A stretch of DNA of 64,000 nucleotides from Micromonospora haikouensis (GTDB lineage Bacteria; Actinomycetota; Actinomycetes; Mycobacteriales; Micromonosporaceae): contig NZ_FMCW01000023.1 in assembly GCF_900091595.1 (NCBI RefSeq), positions 62,001 through 126,000 on the forward strand, read 5' to 3'. How positions within the stretch are numbered: position 1 is the stretch's first letter; the number at the start of each line of letters is the position of its first letter. Positions 9,334 through 22,513 of this stretch are shown here, in pieces. The translations under genes and the position numbers were made by a program. The notes under the pieces were generated by a model. The model was not told where the DNA came from and ran no database searches. It saw only the letters and a program-made list of their open reading frames with translations.

Positions 9334-10527
9334 TCAGGCTCCCGCGGCCGACTTGAGGTCGGCGGCCCGGTCGGTGCTCTCCCAGGTCAGCTCGGGCAGT
9401 TCCCGGCCGAAGTGGCCGTACGCCGCGGTCTGCCGGTAGATCGGGCGCAGCAGGTGCAGGTCCCGGATGATGGCGGCCGGGCGGAGGTCGAAGACCTCGG
9501 TCACGGCCTTCTCGATCGAGGCGACCGGCACGGTCTCGGTGCCGAACGTCTCGATGAACAGGCTCACCGGGTGCGCCTTGCCGATCGCGTACGCGACCTG
9601 CGCCTCGCAGCGCTCGGCGAGGCCGGCGGCCACCACGTTCTTGGCGACCCAGCGCATCGCGTACGCCGCCGAGCGGTCCACCTTGGACGGGTCCTTGCCG
9701 GAGAACGCGCCGCCACCGTGCCGGGCGTACCCGCCGTAGGTGTCGACGATGATCTTCCGGCCGGTGAGGCCGGCGTCGCCCATCGGGCCGCCGATCTCGA
9801 ACCGCCCGGTCGGGTTGACCAGCAGCCGGTAGCCGTCGGTGTCCAGGCCGAGGCTCTCCAGCTCCGGCGCGATGACGTGGTCGCGCACGTCCGGGGTGAG
9901 CAGCGAGTCCAGCGAGATGTCGGCCGCGTGCTGGCTGGACACGACGACGGTGTTCAGCCGGACGGGGCGCAGCCCCTCGTACTCGATGGTGACCTGGGTC
10001 TTGCCGTCCGGCCGCAGGTAGGGGATCGTGCCGTCCTTGCGGACCGCGGTGAGCCGGCGGGCGAGCCGGTGCGCCAGGGCGATCGGCAGCGGCATCAGTT
10101 CGGGCGTCTCGGAGCAGGCGAAGCCGAACATCATGCCCTGGTCGCCGGCGCCCTGGGCGTCCAGCGCGCTCTCCGAGGAGCCGGTGCGCAGCTCCATCGC
10201 GTTGTCGACGCCCTGCGCGATGTCGGGGGACTGCGCGCCGATGGAGACGCTGACGCCGCAGGACGCGCCGTCGAAGCCCTTCTTCGACGAGTCGTAGCCG
10301 ATGTCGAGGATCGTCTCCCGCACGATGGTCGGGATGTCGGCGTACGCCTTGGTGGTCACCTCGCCGGCCACGTGCACCTGGCCGGTGGTGATCAGGGTCT
10401 CGACGGCGACGCGGCTGTGCGCGTCCTGAGCCAGCAGTGCGTCGAGAATGCCGTCGCTGATCTGGTCGGCGATCTTGTCCGGGTGGCCTTCCGTGACCGA
10501 TTCGGACGTGAAGAGGCGGCGTGTCAC
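9334..10527 (-). CDS. metK: S-adenosylmethionine synthetase
   Basis: This enzyme forms SAM from methionine and ATP. The protein has 397 residues, normal length. Hallmarks are [16 protein letters not shown] at 14-29, the [12 protein letters not shown] loop in the second domain, and [19 protein letters not shown] in the C-terminal third, which carries the ATP/metal-binding lysines and aspartates. The GTG start is preceded by AGGAG. The 74 bp to the coaBC stop contains no SAM riboswitch-like fold; a TACACT hexamer could be a -10. It is followed by priA 65 bp downstream. Confidence 0.97.
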   Translation of the reverse strand: MTRRLFTSESVTEGHPDKIADQISDGILDALLAQDAHSRVAVETLITTGQVHVAGEVTTKAYADIPTIVRETILDIGYDSSKKGFDGASCGVSVSIGAQSPDIAQGVDNAMELRTGSSESALDAQGAGDQGMMFGFACSETPELMPLPIALAHRLARRLTAVRKDGTIPYLRPDGKTQVTIEYEGLRPVRLNTVVVSSQHAADISLDSLLTPDVRDHVIAPELESLGLDTDGYRLLVNPTGRFEIGGPMGDAGLTGRKIIVDTYGGYARHGGGAFSGKDPSKVDRSAAYAMRWVAKNVVAAGLAERCEAQVAYAIGKAHPVSLFIETFGTETVPVASIEKAVTEVFDLRPAAIIRDLHLLRPIYRQTAAYGHFGRELPELTWESTDRAADLKSAAGA

Positions 10528-10601
10528 GGCACTCCTAAGTTATGGAAAAGTCGTTCCGCGGAAGTGTAGTCACCCGGGCTAAATGCGCGCTGGAACGGTC
10601 G

Positions 10602-11819
10602 CTACCCCGTCACTCCTCGGGAAGATGGCCAGCGCGCCACGACGAGGTCCCAGACGGCGTCGGCCAGCTCCTCCTTGGACTGCTCGGCCATGGGGTGCAC
10701 CGAGCCGTCCGCGCCGATGACGGTCGCCGCGTTGGTCTCGGCACCGAAGACCTTGTCCGGCCCGACCTCGTTGATGACGATGAGGTCGGCCCGTTTGCGG
10801 GCGAGCTTGGCCCGGCCGTTGGCCTCGGCGTCGCCCGTCTCCGCGGCGAACACCACCAGCACCTGCCCGGGCCGGCGTTGCCGGCCCAGCTCGGCGGCGA
10901 TGTCCGGGTTGGTGACGAGGTCGATCGTAGGTGCCCCGGCTGCTGTTTTCTTGATTTTGGCCGACGTGTAGGTGGCGGGGCGGAAATCCGCGGGCGCGGC
11001 GGCCATCACCACGGCGTCCGCGCCGGCCGCCGCACGGAGCGTGGCCTCGCGCAGCTCCTCGGTGGTGCCGACCCGCACCAGGTCCACGCCGGCCGGGTCG
11101 GCGAGCGCCACGTTGGCGGCGACGAGGGTGACCCGGGCGCCCCGGGCGACCGCCGACCGGGCGAAGGCGTAACCCTGCTTGCCGGAGGAGCGGTTGCCGA
11201 GGAACCGCACCGGGTCGAGCGGCTCGCGGGTGCCGCCCGCGGTCACCACCACGTGCCGGCCGGCGAGGTCGGCCGGGGCGTGCGGGCCGCGGGCCAGGGT
11301 CCGCCGGGCGACGGCGAAGATCTCCGCCGGGTCGGGCAGCCGGCCCTTGCCCGTGTCGGCGCCGGTGAGCCGGCCGACGGCGGGCTCGACGACGCGGACG
11401 CCCCGGGAGCGCAGCGTGGCGACGTTGGCCACGGTGGCGGGATGCTCCCACATCTCGGTGTGCATCGCCGGGGCGAGCAGCACCGGGCACCGGGCGGTGA
11501 GCAGGGTGTTGGTGAGCAGGTCGTCGGCGAGGCCGTGGGCCGCCCTGGCGAGCAGGTCGGCCGTGGCCGGGGCGACCACCACCAGGTCGGCCCGCTGGCC
11601 GAGCCGGACGTGCGGGACCTCGTGCACGTCGGCCCAGACGTCGTCGGCGACCGGCTGGCCGGACAGGGCGGCCCAGGTCGGCGCCCCGACGAAGCGGAGC
11701 GCCGACGCGGTGGGCACCACGCGGACCCGGTGGCCCGACTCGGTGAAGAGCCGCAGCAGCTCACACGCCTTGTAGGCGGCGATGCCGCCGCCGACCCCGA
11801 GGACGATCTCGGCGGACAT
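10602..11819 (-). CDS. coaBC: Bifunctional CoaBC: PPC decarboxylase / PPC synthetase
   Basis: A 405-residue fusion for two coenzyme A steps. The N-terminal flavoprotein (CoaC) starts IVLGVGGGIAAYKA and has the His of VPHVRLGQ, the APATADLLA loop, and the PAMHTEMW substrate-recognition segment. The C-terminal CoaB half starts near residue 186 with VTAGGTREPLDPVRFL, followed by NRSSGKQG and the SAKIKKTAAG lysine motif that binds CTP and phosphopantothenate. It condenses cysteine with phosphopantothenate, then decarboxylates the product. It lies 15 bp after rpoZ in the gmk-rpoZ-coaBC-metK order typical of actinobacteria. Confidence 0.96.
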   Translation of the reverse strand: MSAEIVLGVGGGIAAYKACELLRLFTESGHRVRVVPTASALRFVGAPTWAALSGQPVADDVWADVHEVPHVRLGQRADLVVVAPATADLLARAAHGLADDLLTNTLLTARCPVLLAPAMHTEMWEHPATVANVATLRSRGVRVVEPAVGRLTGADTGKGRLPDPAEIFAVARRTLARGPHAPADLAGRHVVVTAGGTREPLDPVRFLGNRSSGKQGYAFARSAVARGARVTLVAANVALADPAGVDLVRVGTTEELREATLRAAAGADAVVMAAAPADFRPATYTSAKIKKTAAGAPTIDLVTNPDIAAELGRQRRPGQVLVVFAAETGDAEANGRAKLARKRADLIVINEVGPDKVFGAETNAATVIGADGSVHPMAEQSKEELADAVWDLVVARWPSSRGVTG

Positions 11820-11834
11820 CGGCGTGCGGCGCGG

Positions 11835-12098
11835 TTACGGCTGGTCGGTCGGCTCGGCGGTGAGCAGGCCCGCGTTGATCTCGCGCATGGCGATGGAGAG
11901 GGGCTTCTCCTGGGGGGTGGTCTCCACGAGCGGGCCGACGTACTCCAGCAGGCCCTCGCCGAGCTGGCTGTAGTAGGCGTTGACCTGGCGGGCGCGCTTG
12001 GCAGCGAAGATCACCAGGGCGTACTTCGACGTCGTCTTCTCGAGCAGCTCGTCGATCGGCGGGTTGGTGATGCCCTCGGGGTTGGCGATGGATCCCAC
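11835..12098 (-). CDS. rpoZ: RNA polymerase omega subunit
   Basis: An 87-residue omega subunit that helps fold and hold the beta-prime subunit. The signature is the N-terminal block [22 protein letters not shown] followed by [12 protein letters not shown], with a short variable tail. I chose the GTG at 12098 because AGAGGT precedes it at good distance; the open frame continues upstream without homology. It sits between the guanylate-kinase-like gene and coaBC, the conserved actinobacterial position. Confidence 0.93.
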   Translation of the reverse strand: MGSIANPEGITNPPIDELLEKTTSKYALVIFAAKRARQVNAYYSQLGEGLLEYVGPLVETTPQEKPLSIAMREINAGLLTAEPTDQP

Positions 12099-12177
12099 GA
12101 AATAACCTCTGCGTCTGTCGTCACCGCGCGGACGCGGTTCGTCTGGCCCCACCACGCGGACGCGGTTGGTGGGTCAC

Positions 12178-12711
12178 TCAGCCGCTCCGCCGCGGTCGGG
12201 CCGGAGCCAGATGGGAAGAACCGAACAAGCCTACCAGCTCATCCACCGCCCGCTCGGTGTGGTCGTGCGCCACGACGTGCGCGTCGCCGGCCGGGTCGAC
12301 CGCATCCGGCCGCCAGCCGGGCGGGGCGAGCAGGACCAGCCGGGCGTCGGGGTGCGCCGCGCGGACCGCGAGCGCACCGGGCAGGTCGAGCGGGAGGAGC
12401 ACCGGATGGCCGGCGGCGAGCCGCCCGGCCACCGGCGGGGCCGGGGTGCCGCGGGCGTACGGCCCGATGCGGGCCCACTCCAGCAACAGACCGGCGGCGA
12501 TCAGCCGGTCGAACGCCGCCGGGGCGAGGAAGACCCGGTCGACGCCGTCCACCTCGCCCGCCCGGCGGGGCCGGGTGGTGGCCGGCACCGGGATCCAGAC
12601 CGACGGAGAACGCGCCCGGAACGGCTCGACGACACTGCCCACGCCGGCCCCGGAGGGACCGGTCAGGACGGTGAGCCGAGCCGCCGGGCGCGCCTCGTCA
12701 TCCGTGCTCAC
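12178..12711 (-). CDS. Guanylate-kinase-like protein, P-loop and lid degenerate
   Basis: A 177-residue homologue in the canonical gmk position before rpoZ. GMP kinases carry GPSGVGKST; here the loop reads GPSGAGVGSVV, so the catalytic lysine is a valine. The codon is clearly GTG and no frameshift is evident. The GMP-binding TTRPRR block and E of AGEVDG are kept, but the usual GxHYxF is GVDRVF and YGTP has become YARGTP. The C-terminal lid with its paired arginines is missing: after LVLLAPPGW comes a short divergent tail, so the protein is shorter than the usual 190-210. It probably cannot phosphorylate GMP. It may be decaying or may have become a nucleotide-binding regulator, and a functional gmk should exist elsewhere. 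Confidence 0.75.
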   Translation of the reverse strand: MSTDDEARPAARLTVLTGPSGAGVGSVVEPFRARSPSVWIPVPATTRPRRAGEVDGVDRVFLAPAAFDRLIAAGLLLEWARIGPYARGTPAPPVAGRLAAGHPVLLPLDLPGALAVRAAHPDARLVLLAPPGWRPDAVDPAGDAHVVAHDHTERAVDELVGLFGSSHLAPARPRRSG

Positions 12712-12760
12712 GGCTCGTTTCTACACGGCGCCGTGCGCGGCCGGCGGCGAACCGCCGGGC

Positions 12761-13078
12761 TCAGTTGGCGGCGAACTCGCCGAGCAGGGCCTTGCGCTGC
12801 TGCTCGCCCAGACCACGCAGGCGACGGCTGTCGGCGATCTTGAGCTTCTCCATGATCTGGGTCGCCCGGATCTTGCCGATGCCCGGCATCGCCTGCAGGA
12901 CGGCCGAGACCTTCAGCTTGCCGACGACGTCGTCGCCCTCGGCCCGCTCCAGGACCGCGGCGAGGGTGGTCTTGCCCTGCTTGAGCTGCTCCTTCAGCTC
13001 AGCGCGGGCCTTGCGGATCTCCGCAGCCTTCTCGAGCGCAGCTGCGCGCTGCTCGGGGGTAAGTGACGGGAGGGGCAC
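12761..13078 (-). CDS. mihF: Actinobacterial integration host factor MihF
   Basis: A 105-residue nucleoid-associated protein, not related to classical IHF alpha/beta. The N-terminal long helix TPEQRAAALEKAAEIRKAR is rich in Ala and charged residues. The DNA-binding helix-two-turn-helix core is VSAVLQAMPGIGKIRATQIM, followed by ISDSRRLRGLG-like ADSRRLRGLG near residues 83-92. The GTG start has a GAGGAG site. The gene lies 49 bp upstream of the gmk-like gene and 180 bp downstream of pyrF. That gap (13079-13257) probably holds its promoter, although no confident hexamer pair was found. Confidence 0.93.
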   Translation of the reverse strand: MPLPSLTPEQRAAALEKAAEIRKARAELKEQLKQGKTTLAAVLERAEGDDVVGKLKVSAVLQAMPGIGKIRATQIMEKLKIADSRRLRGLGEQQRKALLGEFAAN

Positions 13079-13257
13079 CAGTTCTCCTCAGGTCCTTGTC
13101 GCGACGGGCGGGACGCCACGCCGCAGATGTGAAACGTGGAGTCGCCGGAAACCAAAGGGGTCCGTGGTTCCCAGCGCGGGGAAAACTAGCGGTCGCGGAC
13201 GCATTCGGCAACGTGGGCACGCCACGACCACGGCAAAATGACCGAGCCGTCACTCAG

Positions 13258-14094
13258 TCAGGAGCCGCCGAGGGCCGCCTTGCAGTCGGCCAGGGCCCGC
13301 TGTGCGGCGGCCCGCAGGGCGGCCACGTCGGGCCCGGCGTGCAGCACCTCGCGGGAGTACGACGGCAGGACCCACGGCAGGCTCGCGCCGAACACGGTCC
13401 GTAGGTCCGCGGCCGTGGCGCCCTGCGCGCCGAGCCCCGGGGCGAGCAGCGGGCCGCGCACCGCCGACAGGTCGTGGCCGGTGTCGCCGATGGTCGCCCC
13501 GACCACCAGACCGAAGCTGCCCAGCGTCTGCGCACCCCGGTTGAGCTGGGCAATCTCGTCGATGACCGCCTGCGCGACGGTGCGCCCGTCGGCGCCCACG
13601 GCGCGCTGCACGGCGGCCCCCTCGGGGTTGGAGGTGAGCGCCAGGACGAACACCCCGCCGCCGTGCGTGGCGGCGAGCTCGAACATCGGGGCCAGCGACA
13701 TTACTCCCAGGTAGGGGCTCGCGGTGACCGCGTCGACATACAGCGGGCTGGATGGATCAAGGTACGCGGAAGCGTACGCGGCGACGGTGGAGCCGATGTC
13801 TCCGCGCTTGACGTCGAGCAGAACGAGCGAGCCAGAATCCCGCAACTGTCGGATAGTTGACTCTAGCACCGCCACGCCCCGCGCTCCGAAGCGCTCGAAG
13901 AACGCCGACTGGGGCTTGACCACCGCAACCTGGTCGCCTAGGGCCTCCACCACGGTGCGGCAGAACCGCTCCAGACCGTCGACGTCGTCCGTCAGGCCCC
14001 AGCGGGTCAGCAGCCCCGGGTGCGGGTCGATGCCCACGCAGAGCGGACCGCGCTGCGCCATCGCCCGGTGCAACCGGTCACCGAAGGTCTCCAT
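13258..14094 (-). CDS. pyrF: Orotidine 5'-phosphate decarboxylase, subfamily 2
   Basis: This enzyme decarboxylates OMP to UMP, the last step of de novo pyrimidine synthesis. The 278-residue length fits the longer subfamily 2. The catalytic motif LLDVKRGDIGST is at 92-103 with K96 flanked by aspartates. Other signatures are CVGIDPHPGLL at 19-29, VKPQSAFFERFG, and the phosphate loop APGLGAQGA near the C-terminus. The ATG at 14094 has a GGAAGAGG ribosome site; the longer upstream frame (to 14148) is Arg-rich and unlikely. It is separated from bioA by 108 bp. Confidence 0.96.
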   Translation of the reverse strand: METFGDRLHRAMAQRGPLCVGIDPHPGLLTRWGLTDDVDGLERFCRTVVEALGDQVAVVKPQSAFFERFGARGVAVLESTIRQLRDSGSLVLLDVKRGDIGSTVAAYASAYLDPSSPLYVDAVTASPYLGVMSLAPMFELAATHGGGVFVLALTSNPEGAAVQRAVGADGRTVAQAVIDEIAQLNRGAQTLGSFGLVVGATIGDTGHDLSAVRGPLLAPGLGAQGATAADLRTVFGASLPWVLPSYSREVLHAGPDVAALRAAAQRALADCKAALGGS

Positions 14095-14202
14095 CCGCGC
14101 CTCTTCCTCTCGACTCCTCCGGGCGCCCGGCGTCCGCCGGCGCGCCACGCCTGTCCGATCACGGTCATGCGGCCACCCCGCGCGGCCGCCCGGGAACGCC
14201 GG

Positions 14203-15477
14203 TCAGCCGGCCGCCACGGCGGCGGCCATCCCGGCGGCGATCCGGGCGACGTCCGCGTCGTCGGCGACGTACGGCGGCATGGCGTAGACCAGGTCGCGGA
14301 ACGGCCGCAGCCACACCCCCCGGTCCACCGCCGCGGCGGTCGCCGCCGCCAGGTCCACCTCGTGGTCGAGCTGGACCACCCCGATCGCGCCCAGCACGCG
14401 GACGTCCGCCACCCCGGGGGCGCCCCGCAGCGGCTCCAGGCCGGCGCGCAGGGCCGCGCCCACCCTCGACACCTCGGCCGCCCAGTCTCCGGCCCGCAGC
14501 AGGCCGATGGAGGCGTTCGCGACCGCACAGGCGAGCGGGTTGGCCATGAACGTGGGCCCGTGCGCGAGCACCCCGTCGCGGGAGATGCCCGCCGCCACGT
14601 CCGCCGTGCACAGCGCGGCGGCCAGCGTCAGGTAGCCGCCGGTGAGCGCCTTGCCGACGCAGAGGACGTCGGGGCTCACCCCGGCGTGCTCGGCGGCGAA
14701 CATCGTGCCGGTGCGGCCGAAGCCGGTGGCGATCTCGTCGAAGACCAGCAGCACCCCGTGGGCGCGGGTCACCTCGCGCAGCACCCGCAGGTAGTGCGGG
14801 TGGTGGAAGCGCATCCCGCCCGCGCCCTGGACCACCGGCTCCACGATCACGGCGGCCAGCTCGTGCGCGTGCCGCGCCACCGCGTCGGCCAGCGCCGCGC
14901 AGTACGCGGGGTCGGGCGGGGCGTCGAAGCCGGCCGGCGGCACGGGCGCGAAGACCTGCCGGGGCAGCACGTCGCCCCACAGGTGGTGCATGCCGCCCTC
15001 GGGGTCGCACACGCTCATCGGGTGGAAGGTGTCGCCGTGGTAGCCGCCCCGCCAGGTGCCCAGCCGCCGGCGCTCCGGCCGCCCGAGCGCCCGCTGGTAC
15101 TGCAGGCACATCTTCACCGCCACCTCGACGCTCACCGAGCCCGAGTCGCACAGGAAGACCCGCTCCAGCCCCTCCGGGGCCAGCTCGACCAGCGTCTGCG
15201 CCAGGCGCACGGCCGGCTCGTGGGTGAGCCCGCCGAACATCACGTGGCTCATCCGGCCGAGCTGGTCGACGACCGCCGCGTCCAGCACCGGGTGCCGGTA
15301 GCCGTGGATCGCCGCCCACCACGACGACATCCCGTCGACCAGTTCCCGCCCGTCGGCCAGCCGCAGCCGCACCCCCCGCGCGCCCGCCACCACGTACGGG
15401 GGCGTCGCGGGGGGCAGCGGCGCGTACGGGTGCCACACGTGCTCCCGGTCGGCGGCGAGGATCTCCTCCGGCGTCAC
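14203..15477 (-). CDS. bioA: Adenosylmethionine-8-amino-7-oxononanoate aminotransferase
   Basis: A 424-residue class III PLP aminotransferase of biotin synthesis; it uses SAM as amino donor to make 7,8-diaminopelargonate. The identity rests on the N-terminal HVWHPYAP motif typical of Bio[28 protein letters not shown], the cofactor aspartate in [12 protein letters not shown] (D247), and the Schiff-base lysine K276 in [11 protein letters not shown]. No other biotin gene is nearby; it is embedded in the pyrimidine operon between pyrD (49 bp upstream) and pyrF. The GTG start follows GGAGGGGG. The placement suggests co-transcription with UMP genes. Confidence 0.95.
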   Translation of the reverse strand: MTPEEILAADREHVWHPYAPLPPATPPYVVAGARGVRLRLADGRELVDGMSSWWAAIHGYRHPVLDAAVVDQLGRMSHVMFGGLTHEPAVRLAQTLVELAPEGLERVFLCDSGSVSVEVAVKMCLQYQRALGRPERRRLGTWRGGYHGDTFHPMSVCDPEGGMHHLWGDVLPRQVFAPVPPAGFDAPPDPAYCAALADAVARHAHELAAVIVEPVVQGAGGMRFHHPHYLRVLREVTRAHGVLLVFDEIATGFGRTGTMFAAEHAGVSPDVLCVGKALTGGYLTLAAALCTADVAAGISRDGVLAHGPTFMANPLACAVANASIGLLRAGDWAAEVSRVGAALRAGLEPLRGAPGVADVRVLGAIGVVQLDHEVDLAAATAAAVDRGVWLRPFRDLVYAMPPYVADDADVARIAAGMAAAVAAG

Positions 15478-15526
15478 CCGCGCCCCCTCCGGCCCCCGGC
15501 GGGACCCGCTGTGGCCGGCTCCCCGG

Positions 15527-16573
15527 TCACGACCGCCCGCCCGACGGCACCGGCGCGGGCAGCGGGCGGGCGGCCCGGGCGGCGGCGCGGACGAGGCCGG
15601 GGCCCCGGTAGATGAAGCCGGTGTAGAGCTGCACCAGGGCCGCCCCGGCGTCGAACATGCGCGCGGCGTCGTCGGGGTCGACGATGCCGCCCACGCCGAT
15701 CACCGGCAGCCGCCCGCCGGTCTCCCGGTGGACGAACGACACCACCGCGCGGGCGCGCGCGGCCAGCGGACGCCCCGACAGGCCGCCCGCCTGCCCGCCG
15801 CGCTCCCGGTCGGCGGGGGCGAGCCCGTCGCGGGCCAGGGTCGTGTTGGTGGCGATCACCCCGGCCGCCCCCCGGTCGAGGCAGACCTCCAGCAGCTCGG
15901 CGATCGCCGGCTCGGTCAGGTCCGGGGCGATCTTCACCAGCACCGGCTTCTCCCCCACCAGGGCCGCCAGCAGCGCGTCCAGGTGGGCGCGGTCCTGCAA
16001 CGAGCGCAGGCCCGGGGTGTTGGGCGAGGAGACGTTCACGGCGAAGTAGTCGCCGTGGTCGCGCAGCGCCCGGTAGGAGGCGAGGTAGTCCTCCACGGCC
16101 TCGTCCAGCGGGGTCACCTTGGACTTGCCGAGCGAGATGCCCAGCGGCGCGCCGACCGGGCGGGGCAGCGCCGCCAGCCGGTCCGCCAGGGCCCGCGCCC
16201 CGGCGTTGTTGAAGCCCATCCGGTTGACCACGGCCTCGCTGTCGCGCAGCCGGAACAGCCGGGGCCGGGGGTTGCCCGGCTGGGCGTGCGCGGTGACCGT
16301 GCCGACCTCGACGAAGCCGAAGCCCAGCGCCGGCCACGCCGGCAGCGCCGCGCCGTCCTTGTCCATCCCGGCGGCCAGCCCCACCGGGTTCGGGAAGTCC
16401 ACCCCGAACACCGTCCGGGGCGCCCGCACGGCGTAGCGGGCCCGCAGCGCGGCGAGCGCCACCGGCGAGCGCGACACGGCGGCCAGCCGGCGCAGCGTCC
16501 ACTCGTGGGCGGCCTCGGCGTCGCCGCCGCCGAGGCGGAACAGGCCGGGCCGCACCACCCGCTCGAAGATCAC
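15527..16573 (-). CDS. pyrD: Dihydroorotate dehydrogenase (quinone), class 2
   Basis: A membrane-associated flavoenzyme that oxidises dihydroorotate to orotate with quinone. The protein has 348 residues. The class 2 features are the N-terminal amphipathic segment (VVRPGLFRL...AHEWTLR), [13 protein letters not shown] near 62-74, [20 protein letters not shown], and the catalytic-serine loop [11 protein letters not shown] near 178-188 followed by KIAPDL. The FMN phosphate loop is [11 protein letters not shown]. The GTG start has a GGGGAG site 25 bp after carB. It supplies orotate to a PyrE not found in this window. Confidence 0.96.
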   Translation of the reverse strand: MIFERVVRPGLFRLGGGDAEAAHEWTLRRLAAVSRSPVALAALRARYAVRAPRTVFGVDFPNPVGLAAGMDKDGAALPAWPALGFGFVEVGTVTAHAQPGNPRPRLFRLRDSEAVVNRMGFNNAGARALADRLAALPRPVGAPLGISLGKSKVTPLDEAVEDYLASYRALRDHGDYFAVNVSSPNTPGLRSLQDRAHLDALLAALVGEKPVLVKIAPDLTEPAIAELLEVCLDRGAAGVIATNTTLARDGLAPADRERGGQAGGLSGRPLAARARAVVSFVHRETGGRLPVIGVGGIVDPDDAARMFDAGAALVQLYTGFIYRGPGLVRAAARAARPLPAPVPSGGRS

Positions 16574-16598
16574 CGGGCGCTCCCCGGTGTCCCGGCGG

Positions 16599-19968
<3,370 letters not shown>

Positions 19969-19976
<8 letters not shown>

Positions 19977-21180
19977 GCGCGCGCCCCTCGCTGTTGCTCC
20001 GGCCCTCGCTGGGCCGCTGGTCGGGGGCACGGCCCTCGATCAGCTCGGCGAATCGGTCGAACAGGTAGTCCGCGTCGTGCGGGCCGGCCGCCGCCTCCGG
20101 GTGGTACTGGACGGTGAAGGCGGGCACGTCGAGCGCCCGCAGCCCCTCGACCACGTTGTCGTTGAGGCAGACGTGCGACACCTCGACGCCGCCGAACTCG
20201 GTGTCGATCACCTGGTCGGGCACGACCGCGCCCTGCCCGGCGCCGGGCTCCTGTTCGCGGCCCGGCCAGGCGACCGCGAAGCCGTGGTTGTGGCTGGTCA
20301 CCTCGACCTTGCCGGTGGCCCGGTCGAGCACCGGCTGGTTGATGCCCCGGTGGCCGTAGCCGAGCTTGTAGGTGCCGAAGCCCAGCGCCCGGCCGAGGAT
20401 CTGGCTGCCGAAGCAGATGCCGAACAGCGGGATCCGCCGGGTCAGCACCTCCCGGGCCAGCCCCACCGGGCCGTCGGCGGTCGCCGGGTCGCCCGGACCG
20501 GGCGAGAAGAAGACGGCGTCCGCGCCGGTGGCGAGCAGGTCGTCGATGCTCGACCCGGCGGGCAGCACGTGGGTGGTGACGCCGCGCGCGGCGAGCCGGC
20601 GCGGCACGTTGCGCTTGATGCCCAGGTCCAGGGCGGCCACCGTGAACCGGTGCGTGCCCTCGGCCTCGACGACGTACGGCTGCGCGGTGCTCACCTCGGC
20701 GGAGAGGTCCGCGCCGACCATCTGCGGCGACTGGCGGACCCGGGCCAGCAGGGCGCGCGGGTCGTCGTCGACGCTGGAGATGCCGACCCGCATCGCGCCG
20801 CGCTCGCGCAGGTGCCGGGTCAGCGCCCGGGTGTCCACGCCGCTGATGCCGACCACTCCCTCGGCGGCGAGCCGGTCGGCCAGCGTGCCGGTGGACCGCC
20901 AGTTCGAGGGGACCCGGGCCGGGTCGCGCACCACGTAGCCGGCGACCCAGATCCGGGCGGACTCGTCGTCCTCGGCGTTGACGCCGGTGTTGCCGATGTG
21001 CGGGGCGGTCTGCACCACCACCTGCCGGTGGTAGGACGGGTCGGTCAGGGTCTCCTGGTAGCCGGTCATGCCGGTGTTGAAGACCGCCTCGCCGAACGTC
21101 TCGCCGACGCTGCCGTACGCCTCGCCGTGGAACGTACGCCCGTCCTCCAGGACCAGGATCGCGCTCCTGCGCTTCTCCAT
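19969..21180 (-). CDS. carA: Carbamoyl-phosphate synthase small subunit
   Basis: A 403-residue glutamine amidotransferase subunit that feeds ammonia to CarB. The N-terminal CPSase domain has [11 protein letters not shown] at 33-43. The class I GATase domain has the nucleophile C256 in [11 protein letters not shown] and H360/E362 in YHPEAAAG. A short Pro/Gln-rich insertion (residues about 306-323) follows HNHGFAVA, and the protein ends in an extra Ser/Gly/Arg tail with a small repeat ([10 protein letters not shown]) that overlaps the carB start. The ATG is two bases from the pyrC stop. Confidence 0.96.
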
Positions 21181-21181
21181 A

Positions 21182-22513
21182 TTAGTTAACAGCCTTTCCG
21201 TCCAGGACCGTCGGCTCGCCGCGCAGGAAGGTCGCCACGATGCGACCCGGCAGCGTCATGCGGGCGTACGGGGTGTTGCGACTGCGGCTGGCCAGCTCCG
21301 CGGGCTCGATCACCCGGCGGGCCGCCGGGTCGACCAGGGTCAGGTTGGCCGGCACGCCGGGGGCCGGGTCGACGCCGTGGCCGTCGAGCCCGGCGATGCG
21401 GGCCGGGGCGCGCGACATGCGCTCGGCGATCAGGTCCCACTGCGGGCCGAGCACGTCCAGCGCGATCGACAGCGCCGTCTCCAGGCCGAGCATGCCCGGC
21501 CGGGCGTACGCCCACTCGCACTCCTTGTCCTCCACGGCGTGCGGGGCGTGATCGGTGGCGATGACGTCGATCACGCCCTCGGCCAGCGCGGCGCGCAGCG
21601 CGGCGATGTCGGTGGCCGTGCGCAGCGGCGGGTTGACCTTGAACACGGGGTCGTAGGCTCCGGCGGGGCTCCAGTTGTTCGCGAGTGCGGGGCTCGCAAG
21701 CTCACTCCTCCCGCTCACGACCGCGTCCGTCAGCAGCAGGTGGTGCGGGGTCACCTCGGCGGTGACGCGTACCCCCCGGGCCTTGGCCTGGCGCAGCACC
21801 TCGACGCTGCCGGCGGTGGAGACGTGGCAGACGTGCAGGCGGCTGCCGACGTGCTCGGCGAGCAGCACGTCCCGGGCGATGATCGCCTCCTCGGCGACCG
21901 CCGGCCAGCCGGTCAGCCCGAGCCGGGTGGACACCTCGCCCTCGTGCATCTGCGCGCCCTCGGTGAGCCGGGGCTCCTCGGCGTGCTGGGCGATGATCCC
22001 GTCGAACGCCTTGACGTACTCCAGCGCCCGGCGCATCAGCTTCGGGTCGGCGACGCAGTGCCCGTCGTCGGAGAAGATCCGCACCCGGGCCGCCGAATCG
22101 GCCATCGCGCCCAGCTCGGCCAGGCGCTCGCCGGCCAGGCCGACGGTGACCGCGCCGATCGGCTGCACGTCGACCAGCCCGGCCTCCCGGCCGAGCCGCC
22201 AGACCTGCTCGACCACGCCGGCGGTGTCGGCGACCGGGGAGGTGTTCGCCATCGCGCAGACCGCCGTGTAGCCGCCGAGCGCCGCCGCCCGGGAGCCGGA
22301 CTCCACGGTCTCGGCGTCCTCGCGGCCCGGCTCGCGCAGGTGGGTGTGCAGGTCGACCAGGCCGGGCAGGGCGACCAGCCCGGTGCCGTCGACCTGCGTG
22401 GCGTCGGGCGCGGTGAGGCCGGCGCCGGTCTCGGCGACGACGCCGTCGCGGATCAGCAGGTCCGTCGGCGCGGCGCCGACGACGCTCACGTTGGTGATCA
22501 GGTACGCGGTCAC
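21182..22513 (-). CDS. pyrC: Dihydroorotase
   Basis: A 443-residue class I metal-dependent dihydroorotase that cyclises carbamoyl aspartate. Metal and substrate motifs are [10 protein letters not shown] at 54-63, the HAEE His near 178, [10 protein letters not shown] at 226-235, and ATDHAPH in the C-terminal third with the catalytic aspartate. Between LLLTDAVV (about 259-266) and [12 protein letters not shown] (about 287) there is an insertion of about 20 residues, [20 protein letters not shown], absent from the family consensus; the DNA of the insertion forms a repeat-like hairpin (see the repeat entry). The GTG start overlaps pyrB by four bases. The insertion keeps the frame, so the enzyme is probably active. 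Confidence 0.94.
   Translation of the reverse strand: MTAYLITNVSVVGAAPTDLLIRDGVVAETGAGLTAPDATQVDGTGLVALPGLVDLHTHLREPGREDAETVESGSRAAALGGYTAVCAMANTSPVADTAGVVEQVWRLGREAGLVDVQPIGAVTVGLAGERLAELGAMADSAARVRIFSDDGHCVADPKLMRRALEYVKAFDGIIAQHAEEPRLTEGAQMHEGEVSTRLGLTGWPAVAEEAIIARDVLLAEHVGSRLHVCHVSTAGSVEVLRQAKARGVRVTAEVTPHHLLLTDAVVSGRSELASPALANNWSPAGAYDPVFKVNPPLRTATDIAALRAALAEGVIDVIATDHAPHAVEDKECEWAYARPGMLGLETALSIALDVLGPQWDLIAERMSRAPARIAGLDGHGVDPAPGVPANLTLVDPAARRVIEPAELASRSRNTPYARMTLPGRIVATFLRGEPTVLDGKAVN
21676..21710. repeat. Short palindromic repeat inserted in frame in pyrC
   Basis: This stretch, coding for [13 protein letters not shown] in pyrC, contains inverted GCGAG/CTCGC arms around TGCGGGG, and has different base use from its surroundings. 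From memory it resembles a dispersed element of Micromonosporaceae genomes. Only one copy is in this window, so the repeat status is inferred from the alignment gap in dihydroorotases. Confidence 0.55.

Noticed and set aside
10528-10601. Possible SAM riboswitch before metK
   Set aside because: The 74-bp gap is too short and shows no conserved SAM-box pattern or expression platform.
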